DNA from: Opitutaceae bacterium
Lineage (GTDB): Bacteria; Verrucomicrobiota; Verrucomicrobiia; Opitutales; Opitutaceae
NCBI GenBank assembly: GCA_028284385.1
Contig: JANQRT010000058.1
Location: 124,001 to 188,000 of the forward strand
Length of the DNA stretch: 64,000 nt
Direction of reading: 5' to 3'
Under the pieces are notes generated by a model. That model saw only the letters and a list, made by a program, of their open reading frames with translations. It searched no databases and was not told where the DNA came from. The position numbers were made by a program, and so were the translations under genes. This document shows positions 36,332 to 46,244 of the stretch, piece after piece (position 1 is the stretch's first letter; the number at the start of each line of letters is the position of its first letter).

Positions 36332-36955
36332 ATGATTCCGACCGACGACTTTCTCACCACGTTTAAAGAAAAGTTTTCCCACCTCGACGAACGTCCTTCA
36401 TCCGACTGGCCGGCCTTCAATGCGTCTCCGGAAGAAATCGTCGCTATCCTGGAATCATTGAAAAAGGACTACGACTACGATATGCTGGTCGATGTAACCG
36501 CAATCGATAACGGGCTGGAATTTTCGCCAAGGTTTACCGTTGTTTACCATCTGTATTCTACAATACGTCATCATTATATTCGCCTGGCCTCCGACTTGGA
36601 AGACGATGAGAATCCAGTAGCTCCTAGCGCGACTGGGCTTTGGCCGGCAGCTGATTGGCATGAGCGTGAATGCTTCGACATGTTTGGCATTCGATTCGAT
36701 GGCCATCCCGATCTTCGGCGCATCCTCATGTGGGACGAGTATCCTCATTTCCCGCTGCGAAAGGACTTTCCATTGGCTGGTTTTGAGAATGAACTGGCTG
36801 ACGAAGAGATTGTAGAAGCGACGGGAACTAAAGTGAAACCCGCTCCTATGGCCGGTGGCCCTTTTGTGGCGCCTCAAGGAGATTTCATGACCGTGCGCGA
36901 GCCTCGAGCCAAAGACGAGAGCTGGAACGAACGCAGCGAGAAACCAGATTCCTGA
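36332..36955 (+). CDS. nuoC: NADH-quinone oxidoreductase subunit C
   Basis: Peripheral-arm subunit (30-kDa type), 207 residues. It carries the family signature WHERECFDMFGIRFDGHPDL near 109-128 and RRILMWDEYPHFPLRKDFP after it. nuoC and nuoD are separate genes, unlike the fused E. coli form. Its start is 8 bp after the nuoB stop. Confidence 0.95.
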   Translation: MIPTDDFLTTFKEKFSHLDERPSSDWPAFNASPEEIVAILESLKKDYDYDMLVDVTAIDNGLEFSPRFTVVYHLYSTIRHHYIRLASDLEDDENPVAPSATGLWPAADWHERECFDMFGIRFDGHPDLRRILMWDEYPHFPLRKDFPLAGFENELADEEIVEATGTKVKPAPMAGGPFVAPQGDFMTVREPRAKDESWNERSEKPDS

Positions 36956-36988
36956 TACAAGAGACGGCTCCCGTAATTTCCTACTACC

Positions 36989-38230
36989 ATGTCATCCGAG
37001 ACAACAGAAATTTCCATTCCCGATTCCGCCGCGAGAGCAGTGGGAGCTTCCCAGGAATTCGAAACCGAGAAGCTCGAGTTGAGCATGGGTCCGTCGCATC
37101 CGTCGACCCATGGCGTTCTGCGACTCAATCTGGAACTGGATGGTGAAATCATAAAAAAGTGCGATCCAGTTCTTGGATACTTGCATCGGGGTGACGAAAA
37201 GATTGCGGAAAACATGACGTACAACCAGTTCGTTCCCTACACGGATCGACTGGATTATTTGGCGCCTCTGGCTAACAACGTTGCCTACGCCATCGCGGTC
37301 GAGAGATTGGCCGACATCAATATACCGGAGCGCTGCCAAGCAATTCGCGTTTTGATCAGCGAGTTGGCTCGCATTTCCGCTCATTTGCTTGGCTTGGGGG
37401 CCTTCGCCATGGATGTGGGCGCCATGACCGTTTTTCTCTACACCTTTACGGAACGCGAGAAGCTCTATACTTTATTCGAAGAGCTCACGGGAGCTCGTTT
37501 TACGACCAGCTATACGAGAATTGGCGGCGTTGCTCGTGACATGCCGGAGGGTTGGACCAATCGCGTTCTGCAATTCATCGAGGAATTTCTCCCCATGGTC
37601 GATGAGGTTGACGGTTTGCTGACGCGCAATCGTATTTGGGTTGATCGTACGGAAGGAGTAGGCGTTATCAGCCGTGAGGACGCTATTGCCTATGGGCTCA
37701 CCGGACCGAATCTTCGAGGATCTGGCGTTGAAATGGATCTTCGCAAGGACCTACCATATTCTGGATACGAGCAATATGATTTTGATATTCCCGTTGGCAC
37801 AAAAGGGGATTGCTATGATCGCTATCTGGTTCGGATTGAAGAGATGCGTCAAAGCGCTCGCATCGCTCGACAGGTGATTGAAAAGATGCCTAGCGGAGCT
37901 TTTTACGCTGAAGATGCTAAAAAGATCTTCCTTCCCCCTAAAGAAAAAGTGCTCTCCTCGATGGAGGAGCTTATCCAGAATTTTATGATCGTCACCGAAG
38001 GACCCCAGATGCCTTCTGGCGAAGTGTATTTCGAAGCGGAGAATCCTAAGGGGACGCTAGGTTTTTATGTCGTTTCCAAGGGAGGAGGCGTTCCTTATCG
38101 CCTGAAAATTCGCGCTCCTTCTTTTTGCAATTTAAGCATTCTCCCCAAGGTTTGTTTGGGATCAATGGTCTCGGACACTACATCCATACTGGGAAGTCTG
38201 GATTTCGTCATGGGAGAGTGCGATCGGTAG
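36989..38230 (+). CDS. nuoD: NADH-quinone oxidoreductase subunit D (49 kDa)
   Basis: The quinone-site subunit, 413 residues. GPSHPSTHGVLRL near 32-44 carries the quinone-pocket histidines. GYLHRGDEKIAE and YSGYEQYDFDIPVGTKGDCYD follow, and the C-terminus ends in MGECDR as is typical. A non-conserved N-terminal extension of about 25 residues precedes the core. Confidence 0.96.
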   Translation: MSSETTEISIPDSAARAVGASQEFETEKLELSMGPSHPSTHGVLRLNLELDGEIIKKCDPVLGYLHRGDEKIAENMTYNQFVPYTDRLDYLAPLANNVAYAIAVERLADINIPERCQAIRVLISELARISAHLLGLGAFAMDVGAMTVFLYTFTEREKLYTLFEELTGARFTTSYTRIGGVARDMPEGWTNRVLQFIEEFLPMVDEVDGLLTRNRIWVDRTEGVGVISREDAIAYGLTGPNLRGSGVEMDLRKDLPYSGYEQYDFDIPVGTKGDCYDRYLVRIEEMRQSARIARQVIEKMPSGAFYAEDAKKIFLPPKEKVLSSMEELIQNFMIVTEGPQMPSGEVYFEAENPKGTLGFYVVSKGGGVPYRLKIRAPSFCNLSILPKVCLGSMVSDTTSILGSLDFVMGECDR

Positions 38231-38242
38231 CGTTTTACTTTA

Positions 38243-38749
38243 ATGAATCTGAGTCCTGCAACGATAGATCGAATCGAGAATACGATTCCCAAGTATCCAG
38301 ACAAGCGTAGCGCCGTGATGATGTTGCTGCACTACATCCAGGATGAACAAGGATACATTTCCAACCAGGCGATCGAATGGGTGGCTGAAAAACTGGATAT
38401 GCAGCCGATCAATGTTCTCTCCGTGGTCACTTTCTTCCCCTATTATCGTCAGGAAGACCAGAAAATTGGCAAGGTCCACGTGCGTGTTTGTCGGACCTTG
38501 AGCTGCGCGATGCGCGGAGCTTATAAGGTGGGGGACGAACTGTCCAAGAAATTTGGATGCAAAGTTGGACACTCGACGGAAGACGGTAATGTTACCCTGG
38601 AGTACGCCGAGTGCCTGGCCGCTTGCGGCACAGGCCCCGTTGTTCTAGTGGACGAGGACTTGTATGAGAATATTGAAGCCAATAAGCTGAGCGGCTTGAT
38701 TGACGAGATCGAAAGGCGAGTATCCGCTCCCGAGGAGGCAACAGCGTAA
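38243..38749 (+). CDS. nuoE: NADH-quinone oxidoreductase subunit E (24 kDa)
   Basis: A [2Fe-2S] N1a subunit of the NADH dehydrogenase module, 168 residues. The cluster ligands are the cysteines of VCRTLSC near 84-90 and of AECLAACGTGP near 123-133. It starts 12 bp after nuoD. Confidence 0.95.
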   Translation: MNLSPATIDRIENTIPKYPDKRSAVMMLLHYIQDEQGYISNQAIEWVAEKLDMQPINVLSVVTFFPYYRQEDQKIGKVHVRVCRTLSCAMRGAYKVGDELSKKFGCKVGHSTEDGNVTLEYAECLAACGTGPVVLVDEDLYENIEANKLSGLIDEIERRVSAPEEATA

Positions 38750-38767
38750 CCAAGGAAAGAATACGAA

Positions 38768-40111
38768 ATGGCTCATCCTAAAGAAAATCGCATTCTCCTC
38801 AAGCACGCTGATGAAGACTACTTCTCGACGGATATCGATTGCTATTTGAAATACGACGGCTACGAGGCTTTGAAAAAGGCCTTAACGATGAAGCCGGAGG
38901 ATATCCGCCTCCAAGTGAAGGCTTCGGGCTTGCGCGGTCGTGGCGGCGCCGGATTCCCATGTGGGGTCAAATGGCATGACTTGGTTGATCGCAAGAGCGG
39001 GAAGCCGATCTACCTGATCTGCAATGCCGACGAGTCGGAGCCTGGCACTTTCAAGGATCGGCAACTCATCCACAAGGACCCACATCAGCTTATCGAGGGC
39101 ACCATTATTTCTTCCTTCGCTAATGATGTGAATCTAGCGTTTATCTATATCCGTGAAGAAATGCCTCTGGGAGCCAAGATTCTGCAAAAGGCGGTGGACG
39201 AGGCCCACGAAAAGGGATTTCTAGGAAAGAATATACAAGGATCTGGATACGATCTAGAAATTGTCGTCCACCGAGGAGCGGGAGCGTACATTTGCGGCGA
39301 AGAAACGGGTCTTATAGAATCGCTGGAAGGAAAGCGAGCCTATCCGAGAATCAAGCCGCCGTTCTTCCCCGCCGCGAAAGGCGTTTACCAATGTCCGACC
39401 GTGGTCAACAACGTGGAGACGCTTTGCAATGTCGTTCACATCATAAACATGGGTGGAGAAGAGTTCGCTAAGATTGGACGTCCCAACAATACGGGTACGC
39501 GTATCTGGTGCGTGAGCGGCATGGTCCAGAATCCAGGCTACTATGAAATCGAGCCGATGACCATGAAGGAGCTTCTTTATGATGTATGTGGTGGACCACT
39601 ACCTGGTAGAAAGCTGAAAGCGGTAGTGCCTGGGGGTGGTTCGATGAAGATTCTGGATACGGAAGAAACCTACAAGGATCGAGATGGCAACGAATTCAGT
39701 TTCGATGATATCATTGTGGATTACGATGGCATCATGGCGGCTGGGTCCATGTCTGGTTCTTCGGGCATGATGGTGATGGACGATTCCATCGATATCCTTG
39801 AGGCCCTCGGAAACTTGCTAGCCTTTTATGCCCACGAAAGCTGCGGCCAGTGTACGCCATGTCGCGAGGGCTCCCTTTGGACCAAAAAAATCACCGCTCG
39901 CATGTGTACTGGCGGAGCGAGAGACGAGGATCTTGATTTGCTCATGGACTTGGCGAAGAATATTGGAGGCCGTACCGTTTGTCCGATGGGCTATTCGACT
40001 ACCTGGCCAATCGAAAGCTACGTTGGGAAGTTTCGCGAGGAAATGGAGGCCAAGGTGAAATCCAACTCTTGTGGCATGACGAATTTCGACGAAAGGCTGA
40101 TTGAGAAATGA
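38768..40111 (+). CDS. nuoF: NADH-quinone oxidoreductase subunit F (51 kDa)
   Basis: Carries FMN, the NADH site and cluster N3; 447 residues. FMN/NADH-binding glycine loop GLRGRGGAGFPCGVKW lies near 53-68, YICNADESEPGTFKDR near 88, and the [4Fe-4S] ligands are in ESCGQCTPCREG near 355. The stop overlaps the nuoG start by 4 bp, suggesting translational coupling. Confidence 0.97.
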   Translation: MAHPKENRILLKHADEDYFSTDIDCYLKYDGYEALKKALTMKPEDIRLQVKASGLRGRGGAGFPCGVKWHDLVDRKSGKPIYLICNADESEPGTFKDRQLIHKDPHQLIEGTIISSFANDVNLAFIYIREEMPLGAKILQKAVDEAHEKGFLGKNIQGSGYDLEIVVHRGAGAYICGEETGLIESLEGKRAYPRIKPPFFPAAKGVYQCPTVVNNVETLCNVVHIINMGGEEFAKIGRPNNTGTRIWCVSGMVQNPGYYEIEPMTMKELLYDVCGGPLPGRKLKAVVPGGGSMKILDTEETYKDRDGNEFSFDDIIVDYDGIMAAGSMSGSSGMMVMDDSIDILEALGNLLAFYAHESCGQCTPCREGSLWTKKITARMCTGGARDEDLDLLMDLAKNIGGRTVCPMGYSTTWPIESYVGKFREEMEAKVKSNSCGMTNFDERLIEK

Positions 40112-41811
40112 GCGACGACCAGAAAGACGACGGCTTGATCAGCGTATTTATTGACGGCGAAGAAGTGCGTACCAAGCCTGGTACCAACATCATCGAAGTG
40201 GCGGCTAGCGTCGGGAAGGAGATTCCCCACTACTGCTATCATCCCAAGCTGAGCGTTTCCGGAAACTGTCGCATGTGCTTGGTCGAGCTAGGGATGCCTG
40301 GCAAGGATCGAGCGACTGGAAAGCCGATGCTGAACGATGACGGTTCGCCGAAAATCATGTTTTTCCCCGGACCGGCTATCGGTTGCGGTACGAATGCCGC
40401 TCCCAATATGCATATCAAGACCGACTCGGACATGGTCAAGGAATGCCGTGAGGGGGTGACCGAGTTTCTGCTAGCCAACCATCCTTTGGATTGTCCGATT
40501 TGCGATCAAGCTGGCGAGTGCCGATTGCAGGAGTTCTCAACGTCGCACGGAGCTGGATACAGCCGTTTTGTAGAACAGAAGAACGTGAAGCCCAAACGAA
40601 CGCGGCTTGGCCCTCGCGTCATGCTGGACGACGAACGTTGTATCCTTTGTTCTCGTTGCATTCGTTTCTGCCAGGAAGTGGCGGATGATGACGTGCTCGG
40701 GTTTACGGATCGAGGAAGCTATTCGACATTGACTTGCTTCCCTGGCAAGCAGCTAGAAAATAATTATTCTTTGAATACAGTCGATATTTGCCCGGTTGGA
40801 GCTTTGACCAGTACGGATTTCCGCTTTAAGATGCGAGTCTGGTTTCTGAAGCAGGTTAAGAGTATCGATTTTGAAACCAGTGTCGGCTGCAACACGGAAG
40901 TCTGGTCGCGCGAGGGAAAAATCTACCGCATCACTCCTCGTCGTAACGATGCAGTGAACGACACTTGGATGCCCGACTCCGGTCGCGAATTATACAAGCT
41001 GGTCGAAAGCGATGATCGGTTGGAAATTTGCCAAGTGGACCAAGTCAAAGTGTCCCCAAGCGAAGCTCTTTCTAAAGCGGTCGAGCTCCTTCAAGCCAGT
41101 GACGGTTTGGCAATTGTCGGTTCTGGACGTTGCAGCGTCGAAGAACAGTACGCGCTGAAAAAGATCGCTGAAACAACCAAGGCCGTAGGTGTGTATTTAG
41201 TCGGTCGGTACGGTGAAGACGATGGGATTCTCGTCTCGAAGGATCGCAATCCTAACGTTAGAGGAGCCCTAATGACGGGTTTGATTGATTCTCTGCCTGA
41301 GGAATCGCTTTCAGAGTTGGGGGCGAAAATCGATAGTGGCGAAGTGAAAGCGATTCTTTCCGTCAAGGAGGATCTGATAGCAGCTGGCTTATCGAAGGCT
41401 CAACTCCAAAAGGTGGCCTTGATCTCGCTTGATACGCAATCGTATCCATCAACCGAAGTCGCAAAGGTGGCTATTGCAGGTCTGACGCCTTTTGAGCGTT
41501 CGGGAGCACTCGTCAATCAGCAGTTTCGTATCCAGAAATTTCATAAAGCAGTTCCTGGTCCGTCTGGAGCGGTTGATGATCTAGTGGCGTTAGGAACGAT
41601 CCAAGCCAACCTTTCTGGAGAATCGTTCCCTTCCACCGTTGCCTCTATCTGGAAAAGTCTAGGAGAGAGTGGCCCATTCGAAGGCCTTTCTTTTCAATCG
41701 ATCTCCGATGAGGGGATACTATTAGACGGCACCGGCTTCGACTCGCTTCCATTCGTGGAAGGCAAGTCCCTGCATTTCGAACCCAAACAGGAGGCGGTAG
41801 CAGCCGAATAG
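40108..41811 (+). CDS. nuoG: NADH-quinone oxidoreductase subunit G (75 kDa), short form
   Basis: The Fe-S chain subunit. Ferredoxin-type [2Fe-2S] ligands are in CYHPKLSVSGNCRMC near 36-50; His-Cys ligands of N5 and the N4 ligands are in DCPICDQAGECRLQ and RCILCSRCIRFCQ near 170-185; GCNTEV follows near 265. At 567 residues it is much shorter than the E. coli (about 908) or typical (680-780) proteins; only a reduced molybdopterin-oxidoreductase-like domain remains after residue 270. The electron path still looks complete. Confidence 0.95.
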   Translation: MSDDQKDDGLISVFIDGEEVRTKPGTNIIEVAASVGKEIPHYCYHPKLSVSGNCRMCLVELGMPGKDRATGKPMLNDDGSPKIMFFPGPAIGCGTNAAPNMHIKTDSDMVKECREGVTEFLLANHPLDCPICDQAGECRLQEFSTSHGAGYSRFVEQKNVKPKRTRLGPRVMLDDERCILCSRCIRFCQEVADDDVLGFTDRGSYSTLTCFPGKQLENNYSLNTVDICPVGALTSTDFRFKMRVWFLKQVKSIDFETSVGCNTEVWSREGKIYRITPRRNDAVNDTWMPDSGRELYKLVESDDRLEICQVDQVKVSPSEALSKAVELLQASDGLAIVGSGRCSVEEQYALKKIAETTKAVGVYLVGRYGEDDGILVSKDRNPNVRGALMTGLIDSLPEESLSELGAKIDSGEVKAILSVKEDLIAAGLSKAQLQKVALISLDTQSYPSTEVAKVAIAGLTPFERSGALVNQQFRIQKFHKAVPGPSGAVDDLVALGTIQANLSGESFPSTVASIWKSLGESGPFEGLSFQSISDEGILLDGTGFDSLPFVEGKSLHFEPKQEAVAAE

Positions 41812-41812
41812 C

Positions 41813-42898
41813 ATGAACGAGTTGCTACTCAAAATCACGTTCGCGCTGATTGTCGTTGTCGTTTTGATGACGCTTTGCGCCTACTCGGTGTTGGCCGAAC
41901 GAAAAGTGTCTAGCTGGATACAAGGCCGGGTGGGGCCGAATCGTACGACGCTTCCTCTCATTGGTTCTCTACCAGTGATCGGCCCAATGCTTACGCGACT
42001 GGGAATATTTCAGCCAGCGGCTGATGGTCTTAAATTTCTTTTCAAAGAGGATGTCATTCCAGGACACGTTAACAAATTCTACTATGTTCTGGCTCCCATC
42101 ATTTCTTTGATCCCTGCTCTGACGACGGTTACGGTTGTGCCATTCGGGCATTTTATTTATGAGGAAACCGGACGGACTATCCCGCTCGTTCTTGCCGACA
42201 TCGATGTGGGCATACTCTTTCTTTTCGCCGTTGGCTCATTAGGAGTATATAGCATCGTACTGGCGGGTTGGGCGGCGAATTCGAAGTATCCATTTCTTGG
42301 AGGTATTCGTGCTTCGGCTCAGATGATCTCCTACGAATTGGCCATGGGCCTATCCGTTCTTCCCGTTTTCATGTGGGTAAACAAGCCTGGCATGGAAGGG
42401 ACTCTGAGCCTTTACGATGTGGTGGTCGCACAGGAAGGCCTCTGGTTTGCCATGTGGATGCCCGTCTCCGCGCTCATCTTTCTTGTATCCATTTTCGCCG
42501 AGACGAATCGCTTGCCTTTCGATATGGCTGAAGCTGAAACGGAGTTGGTAGGCGGTTTCCATACCGAGTATAGCAGCTTCAAATTCGGGCTGTTTTTCGT
42601 TGGCGAGTACGCTCACATGGTAGTCGGCGGCGCGGTCATGACACTCCTCTTCCTGGGTGGATGGCATCCGCTGCCTTTCCTGCCTTGGGAACTAACAGGA
42701 ATTATGGGAGCCGTCGTTTCGGTCCTCACCTTTCTAGGAAAATCGCTTTTCTTCATGTTCCTGTTTATCTGGGTGAGATGGACCTTGCCGCGCTTCCGCT
42801 ACGATCAAGTGATGCGACTGGGCTGGCAAATCATGCTGCCACTCTCAATTGCCAACTTAATTGCCTACGCCATTATTATTTATTTCCTGGATACGTGA
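41813..42898 (+). CDS. nuoH: NADH-quinone oxidoreductase subunit H
   Basis: Membrane subunit lining the quinone chamber, 361 residues with about eight helices. Signatures are LAERKVSSWIQGRVGPNRT near 28-46, GIRASAQMISYELAMGLS near 164 and FAETNRLPFDMAEAETELV near 228-246. It begins 1 bp after the nuoG stop. Confidence 0.96.
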   Translation: MNELLLKITFALIVVVVLMTLCAYSVLAERKVSSWIQGRVGPNRTTLPLIGSLPVIGPMLTRLGIFQPAADGLKFLFKEDVIPGHVNKFYYVLAPIISLIPALTTVTVVPFGHFIYEETGRTIPLVLADIDVGILFLFAVGSLGVYSIVLAGWAANSKYPFLGGIRASAQMISYELAMGLSVLPVFMWVNKPGMEGTLSLYDVVVAQEGLWFAMWMPVSALIFLVSIFAETNRLPFDMAEAETELVGGFHTEYSSFKFGLFFVGEYAHMVVGGAVMTLLFLGGWHPLPFLPWELTGIMGAVVSVLTFLGKSLFFMFLFIWVRWTLPRFRYDQVMRLGWQIMLPLSIANLIAYAIIIYFLDT

Positions 42899-42925
42899 TT
42901 TTAATTAGAAAAGAGATAGCAACTC

Positions 42926-43459
42926 ATGGCCATCATCCTTAAAAGAAAGCCTCTCAATTTACTGGAGAAACTCTATCTACCTCAGATTGTTGCGGGGCTA
43001 TCGACTACCCTCAAGCACATGGTGGCGCCGAAGGAGACGATGGAGTATCCCGAGGAGCGGCCGCCTATTCCGAAAGGTTATCGTGGCGTGCCCACTTTGG
43101 TAAAGGATCCTGAGGGTAGGGAGAAATGCGTGTCCTGCCAGCTTTGCGAGTTCGTGTGCCCTCCCAAGGCGATTCGTATCATTCCAGGGGAAATTCAAGA
43201 CGAGGAACATGCGAATGTCGAAAAGGCGCCGAAGGAATTCGATATCGACATGCTGCGCTGCATCTACTGTGGAATGTGCGAGGAAGTCTGTCCCGAAGAA
43301 GCTATCTGGCTACAGAATCAGTATTCGATGTCTGGCTACTCTCGAGAAGAAATGGTGAACAACAAGGAAAAGCTCTACGAACTCGGAGGCACTTTGCCTG
43401 ACCAGCATTTTAAATGGAAAAAGAAAAAGGAAGCTGAAGCAGCTGGAAACGCTCACTAG
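42926..43459 (+). CDS. nuoI: NADH-quinone oxidoreductase subunit I
   Basis: Ferredoxin-like subunit with clusters N6a and N6b, 177 residues. Two [4Fe-4S] motifs are CVSCQLCEFVCP near 69-80 and CIYCGMCEEVCP near 112-123. It is the 23-kDa TYKY subunit linking the peripheral arm to NuoB. Confidence 0.96.
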   Translation: MAIILKRKPLNLLEKLYLPQIVAGLSTTLKHMVAPKETMEYPEERPPIPKGYRGVPTLVKDPEGREKCVSCQLCEFVCPPKAIRIIPGEIQDEEHANVEKAPKEFDIDMLRCIYCGMCEEVCPEEAIWLQNQYSMSGYSREEMVNNKEKLYELGGTLPDQHFKWKKKKEAEAAGNAH

Positions 43460-43491
43460 ATAAGACACTTCTCCAACCTTTCTCCTCCCAC

Positions 43492-44007
43492 ATGACAGAT
43501 TTCTTCTTTTATCTATTTTCAACGATCGCTTTGGCCTCTGCAGCAGCTGTGGTGTTAAGCCGCAACACGGTGAATGCCGCCATGTTTCTGATCGTCTGCT
43601 TTCTGAGTATGGCTTCGCTCTTCGTATTGCTCGAGGCCTACTTTCTCGCGGTAATTCAGGTCCTGGTCTATGCAGGCGCTGTGGTTGTCCTATTTCTATT
43701 CATCATCATGCTCCTGGATGTAAGGGAGGACGCGAAGCGAAAATTGAGTCCGTTTACTGCCGGGGCTGGTCTGGTAGGCTTTGCCATCCTGGTGATGGGG
43801 ATAATAGCGGTGGTTTCCAGCGATTCGATTAAGGCCACCAGCGAAGTCCTCCCCGAGCCGAGTGGGGCCTCGCTAAAAGCTTTCGGTAACGAGCTTTTCA
43901 CTACCTATTTGCTGCCTATGCAGGTGACTGGTTTCCTCCTCCTTGTTGCCATGATAGGCGTGATTGTACTGAGCAAAAAACTACAGGAGCCTGAAGAGCA
44001 GAGTTAA
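43492..44007 (+). CDS. nuoJ: NADH-quinone oxidoreductase subunit J
   Basis: Membrane subunit of 171 residues with five hydrophobic segments; [19 protein letters not shown] near 57-75 is the conserved pi-bulge helix (TM3). It starts 32 bp after nuoI. Confidence 0.93.
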   Translation: MTDFFFYLFSTIALASAAAVVLSRNTVNAAMFLIVCFLSMASLFVLLEAYFLAVIQVLVYAGAVVVLFLFIIMLLDVREDAKRKLSPFTAGAGLVGFAILVMGIIAVVSSDSIKATSEVLPEPSGASLKAFGNELFTTYLLPMQVTGFLLLVAMIGVIVLSKKLQEPEEQS

Positions 44008-44018
44008 TAGAGCGCGTC

Positions 44019-44324
44019 ATGACAATCGGATTGGAACAGTATATTTTCGTAAGCAGTCTGCTTTTCGCTATCGGTTTCGGTGGGGTTTTATTGCGAAAGA
44101 ACACGCTGGCGATCTACATGTGCCTGGAGCTTATGCTGAATGCCGCTAATCTCGCTTTGGTCGCGTTCTCTCGGTATCATGGAGCCATGGGAGGTAATCT
44201 CTTTGTTTTCTTCATCATTACAGTCGCTGCGGCCGAGGTAGCGGTAGGTCTGGCTATCATAGTCGCTCTCTTTCGCAAAAAGCAGACGGTAGTAGTCGGA
44301 GAACTGAACGCCCTGAAGAATTAG
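44019..44324 (+). CDS. nuoK: NADH-quinone oxidoreductase subunit K
   Basis: Three-helix membrane subunit of 101 residues. [18 protein letters not shown] near 34-51 holds one conserved glutamate, and [17 protein letters not shown] near 69-85 the other. It starts 11 bp after nuoJ. Confidence 0.95.
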   Translation: MTIGLEQYIFVSSLLFAIGFGGVLLRKNTLAIYMCLELMLNAANLALVAFSRYHGAMGGNLFVFFIITVAAAEVAVGLAIIVALFRKKQTVVVGELNALKN

Positions 44325-44326
44325 CT

Positions 44327-46228
44327 ATGAGTCCGCAAACCTACGCTTACGCTTTGCTTCTTATCCCCCTGGCCTCGGCTTTGCTCATAGCTTGCTTTTT
44401 CCGACGCAACGGAGCGATGGCCTCTGGAATCTCCGTTGGAGCGGCCTTTCTACTTATGCTCACAGCGGGGCACCTGATTTTCAGGATCGAGAATTTCGCC
44501 CACGACACTCATTGGATTGAGCTGGGACCTCTCAGCCTAAACTTCGGTTTCCTCATCGATGATGTCGCCAAGCTTATGCTGTTCGTGGTGGCCTTCGTAG
44601 GTTTCCTCATCCATGTATTCAGTCTTGGATACATGAAGGACGATCCTAACAAGGCTCGCTTCTTTGGAGGCCTCTCCATCTTCATGTTTTCCATGCTAGG
44701 AATCGTTGTGGCGAGCAGCTTGGTAACGCTTTTCATTTTCTGGGAGCTGGTCGGTTTCAGTTCCTACATGCTGATCGGCTACTATTTTGATAAGCCGAGC
44801 GCCTCCGATGCATCTAAGAAGGCGTTCATCGTGAATCGAGTGGGAGACTTCGGTTTTCTGATCGGCATCGTGATGACCTTCTGGGTTTATGGCACCTTGG
44901 ATCTGCTGGAGCTGGAACGAGCTGTAAACGAAGATCCGTCGAAGCTTTCCTTGCCTATTGCCACGAGCATTGGATTGCTGCTCTTTTGCGGAACGGTTGG
45001 CAAGTCAGGCCAGCTACCTCTGCATGTATGGCTGCCGGATGCGATGGAAGGGCCCACACCTGTTTCCGCTTTAATCCATGCGGCTACCATGGTGGCTGCT
45101 GGGGTTTATTTGCTTTGTCGTACTGGTTTTCTCATGACAGTCGATGCGGTCGAGATCATTGCTTGGGTTGGCATAGCCACTGCCTTGTTTGCAGGACTCA
45201 CCGCGGTTGCTCAACGCGACATTAAAAAGATTCTGGCTTACTCTACGGTCTCGCAATTGGGCTACATGGTAGCGGCCTTCGGACTGGGAACGCTGGTCCA
45301 TCTTAATCACGGAGCTTCTTCGCACGAGGCCGTTGTAACCGGTGGTGTGGCGGCAGCCATGTTTCACCTGACGACGCATGCGTTTTTCAAGGCTTTGCTT
45401 TTCCTTGGATCGGGGTCCATCATCCACGCGTGTCATCACGAACAGGATATTTTCAAGATGGGTGGCTTGATGAAGAAAATGCCCGTCACGTTTATCACAT
45501 TCACGATTGGGCTTCTTGCCCTGATTGGCACTCCTATTGTTACCGCCGGATTCCACTCGAAGGATGCTATTCTGGTCTTGGCCTATCAGCAGAATTCTTT
45601 GGCTTTCTACGCTTTAGTGGCGGGCGCGTTTCTAACCGCTTTCTACATGATTCGTCTTTGGAAGATCGCCTTCTTTGGCGATCCCAATTCAGAAAACGCT
45701 GAACATGCCCATGAGAATGGACTGGTTATGACCGTCCCCCTCGCTCTGCTTTCGATTGGCTCTCTTTTTGGAGGATTCGCTTGGTTCTACCCGGAAGCTC
45801 TCAAGCCAGTCATTGCAGCTGGAGTTCAATTAAATCAAGGAGAGGGGCATGGGGCTGCCGTCGGATTTGGCGTAATTGCCTGGGCTTTGGGCTTGGTGCT
45901 TGCTTTCGTTTTCTACGGAGCGGGAGCAAAGGAAGATCGTTTTCAGAAGATCCTTCCTCCAATTCATAGAGTCCTGAGCGCCAAGTTCTACTTCGATCAT
46001 GTCTATAACTGGTACGTGGCCAATGTTCAGCAACGGCTAGCTGGATTCCTGCAAATATCGGAGCAACTTCTTTTGTCCGGAGTGATTATAAAAGGTCTCT
46101 TCGCTGGCGTGTCGGGTCTGGTAGGTATTGGACTTAGGTCGCTCCATGTCGGAAATCTACACGCCTACGTGTATTGGTTTATTGGAGGCCTGGCTTTGTT
46201 TTGGGCAATTGCTTCGGGGGTATTTTGA
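44327..46228 (+). CDS. nuoL: NADH-quinone oxidoreductase subunit L
   Basis: The distal antiporter-like proton pump subunit, 633 residues with about 16 helices. FWELVGFSSYMLIGYYFDK near 138-156 contains the key Glu, AMEGPTPVSALIHAATMVAAG near 238-258 the discontinuous helix, and KALLFLGSGSIIHACHHEQD near 344 a conserved His/Lys region. The C-terminal lateral helix region is present. It begins 2 bp after nuoK. Confidence 0.96.
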   Translation: MSPQTYAYALLLIPLASALLIACFFRRNGAMASGISVGAAFLLMLTAGHLIFRIENFAHDTHWIELGPLSLNFGFLIDDVAKLMLFVVAFVGFLIHVFSLGYMKDDPNKARFFGGLSIFMFSMLGIVVASSLVTLFIFWELVGFSSYMLIGYYFDKPSASDASKKAFIVNRVGDFGFLIGIVMTFWVYGTLDLLELERAVNEDPSKLSLPIATSIGLLLFCGTVGKSGQLPLHVWLPDAMEGPTPVSALIHAATMVAAGVYLLCRTGFLMTVDAVEIIAWVGIATALFAGLTAVAQRDIKKILAYSTVSQLGYMVAAFGLGTLVHLNHGASSHEAVVTGGVAAAMFHLTTHAFFKALLFLGSGSIIHACHHEQDIFKMGGLMKKMPVTFITFTIGLLALIGTPIVTAGFHSKDAILVLAYQQNSLAFYALVAGAFLTAFYMIRLWKIAFFGDPNSENAEHAHENGLVMTVPLALLSIGSLFGGFAWFYPEALKPVIAAGVQLNQGEGHGAAVGFGVIAWALGLVLAFVFYGAGAKEDRFQKILPPIHRVLSAKFYFDHVYNWYVANVQQRLAGFLQISEQLLLSGVIIKGLFAGVSGLVGIGLRSLHVGNLHAYVYWFIGGLALFWAIASGVF

Positions 46229-46244
46229 TTAATCGATTTTCGAC

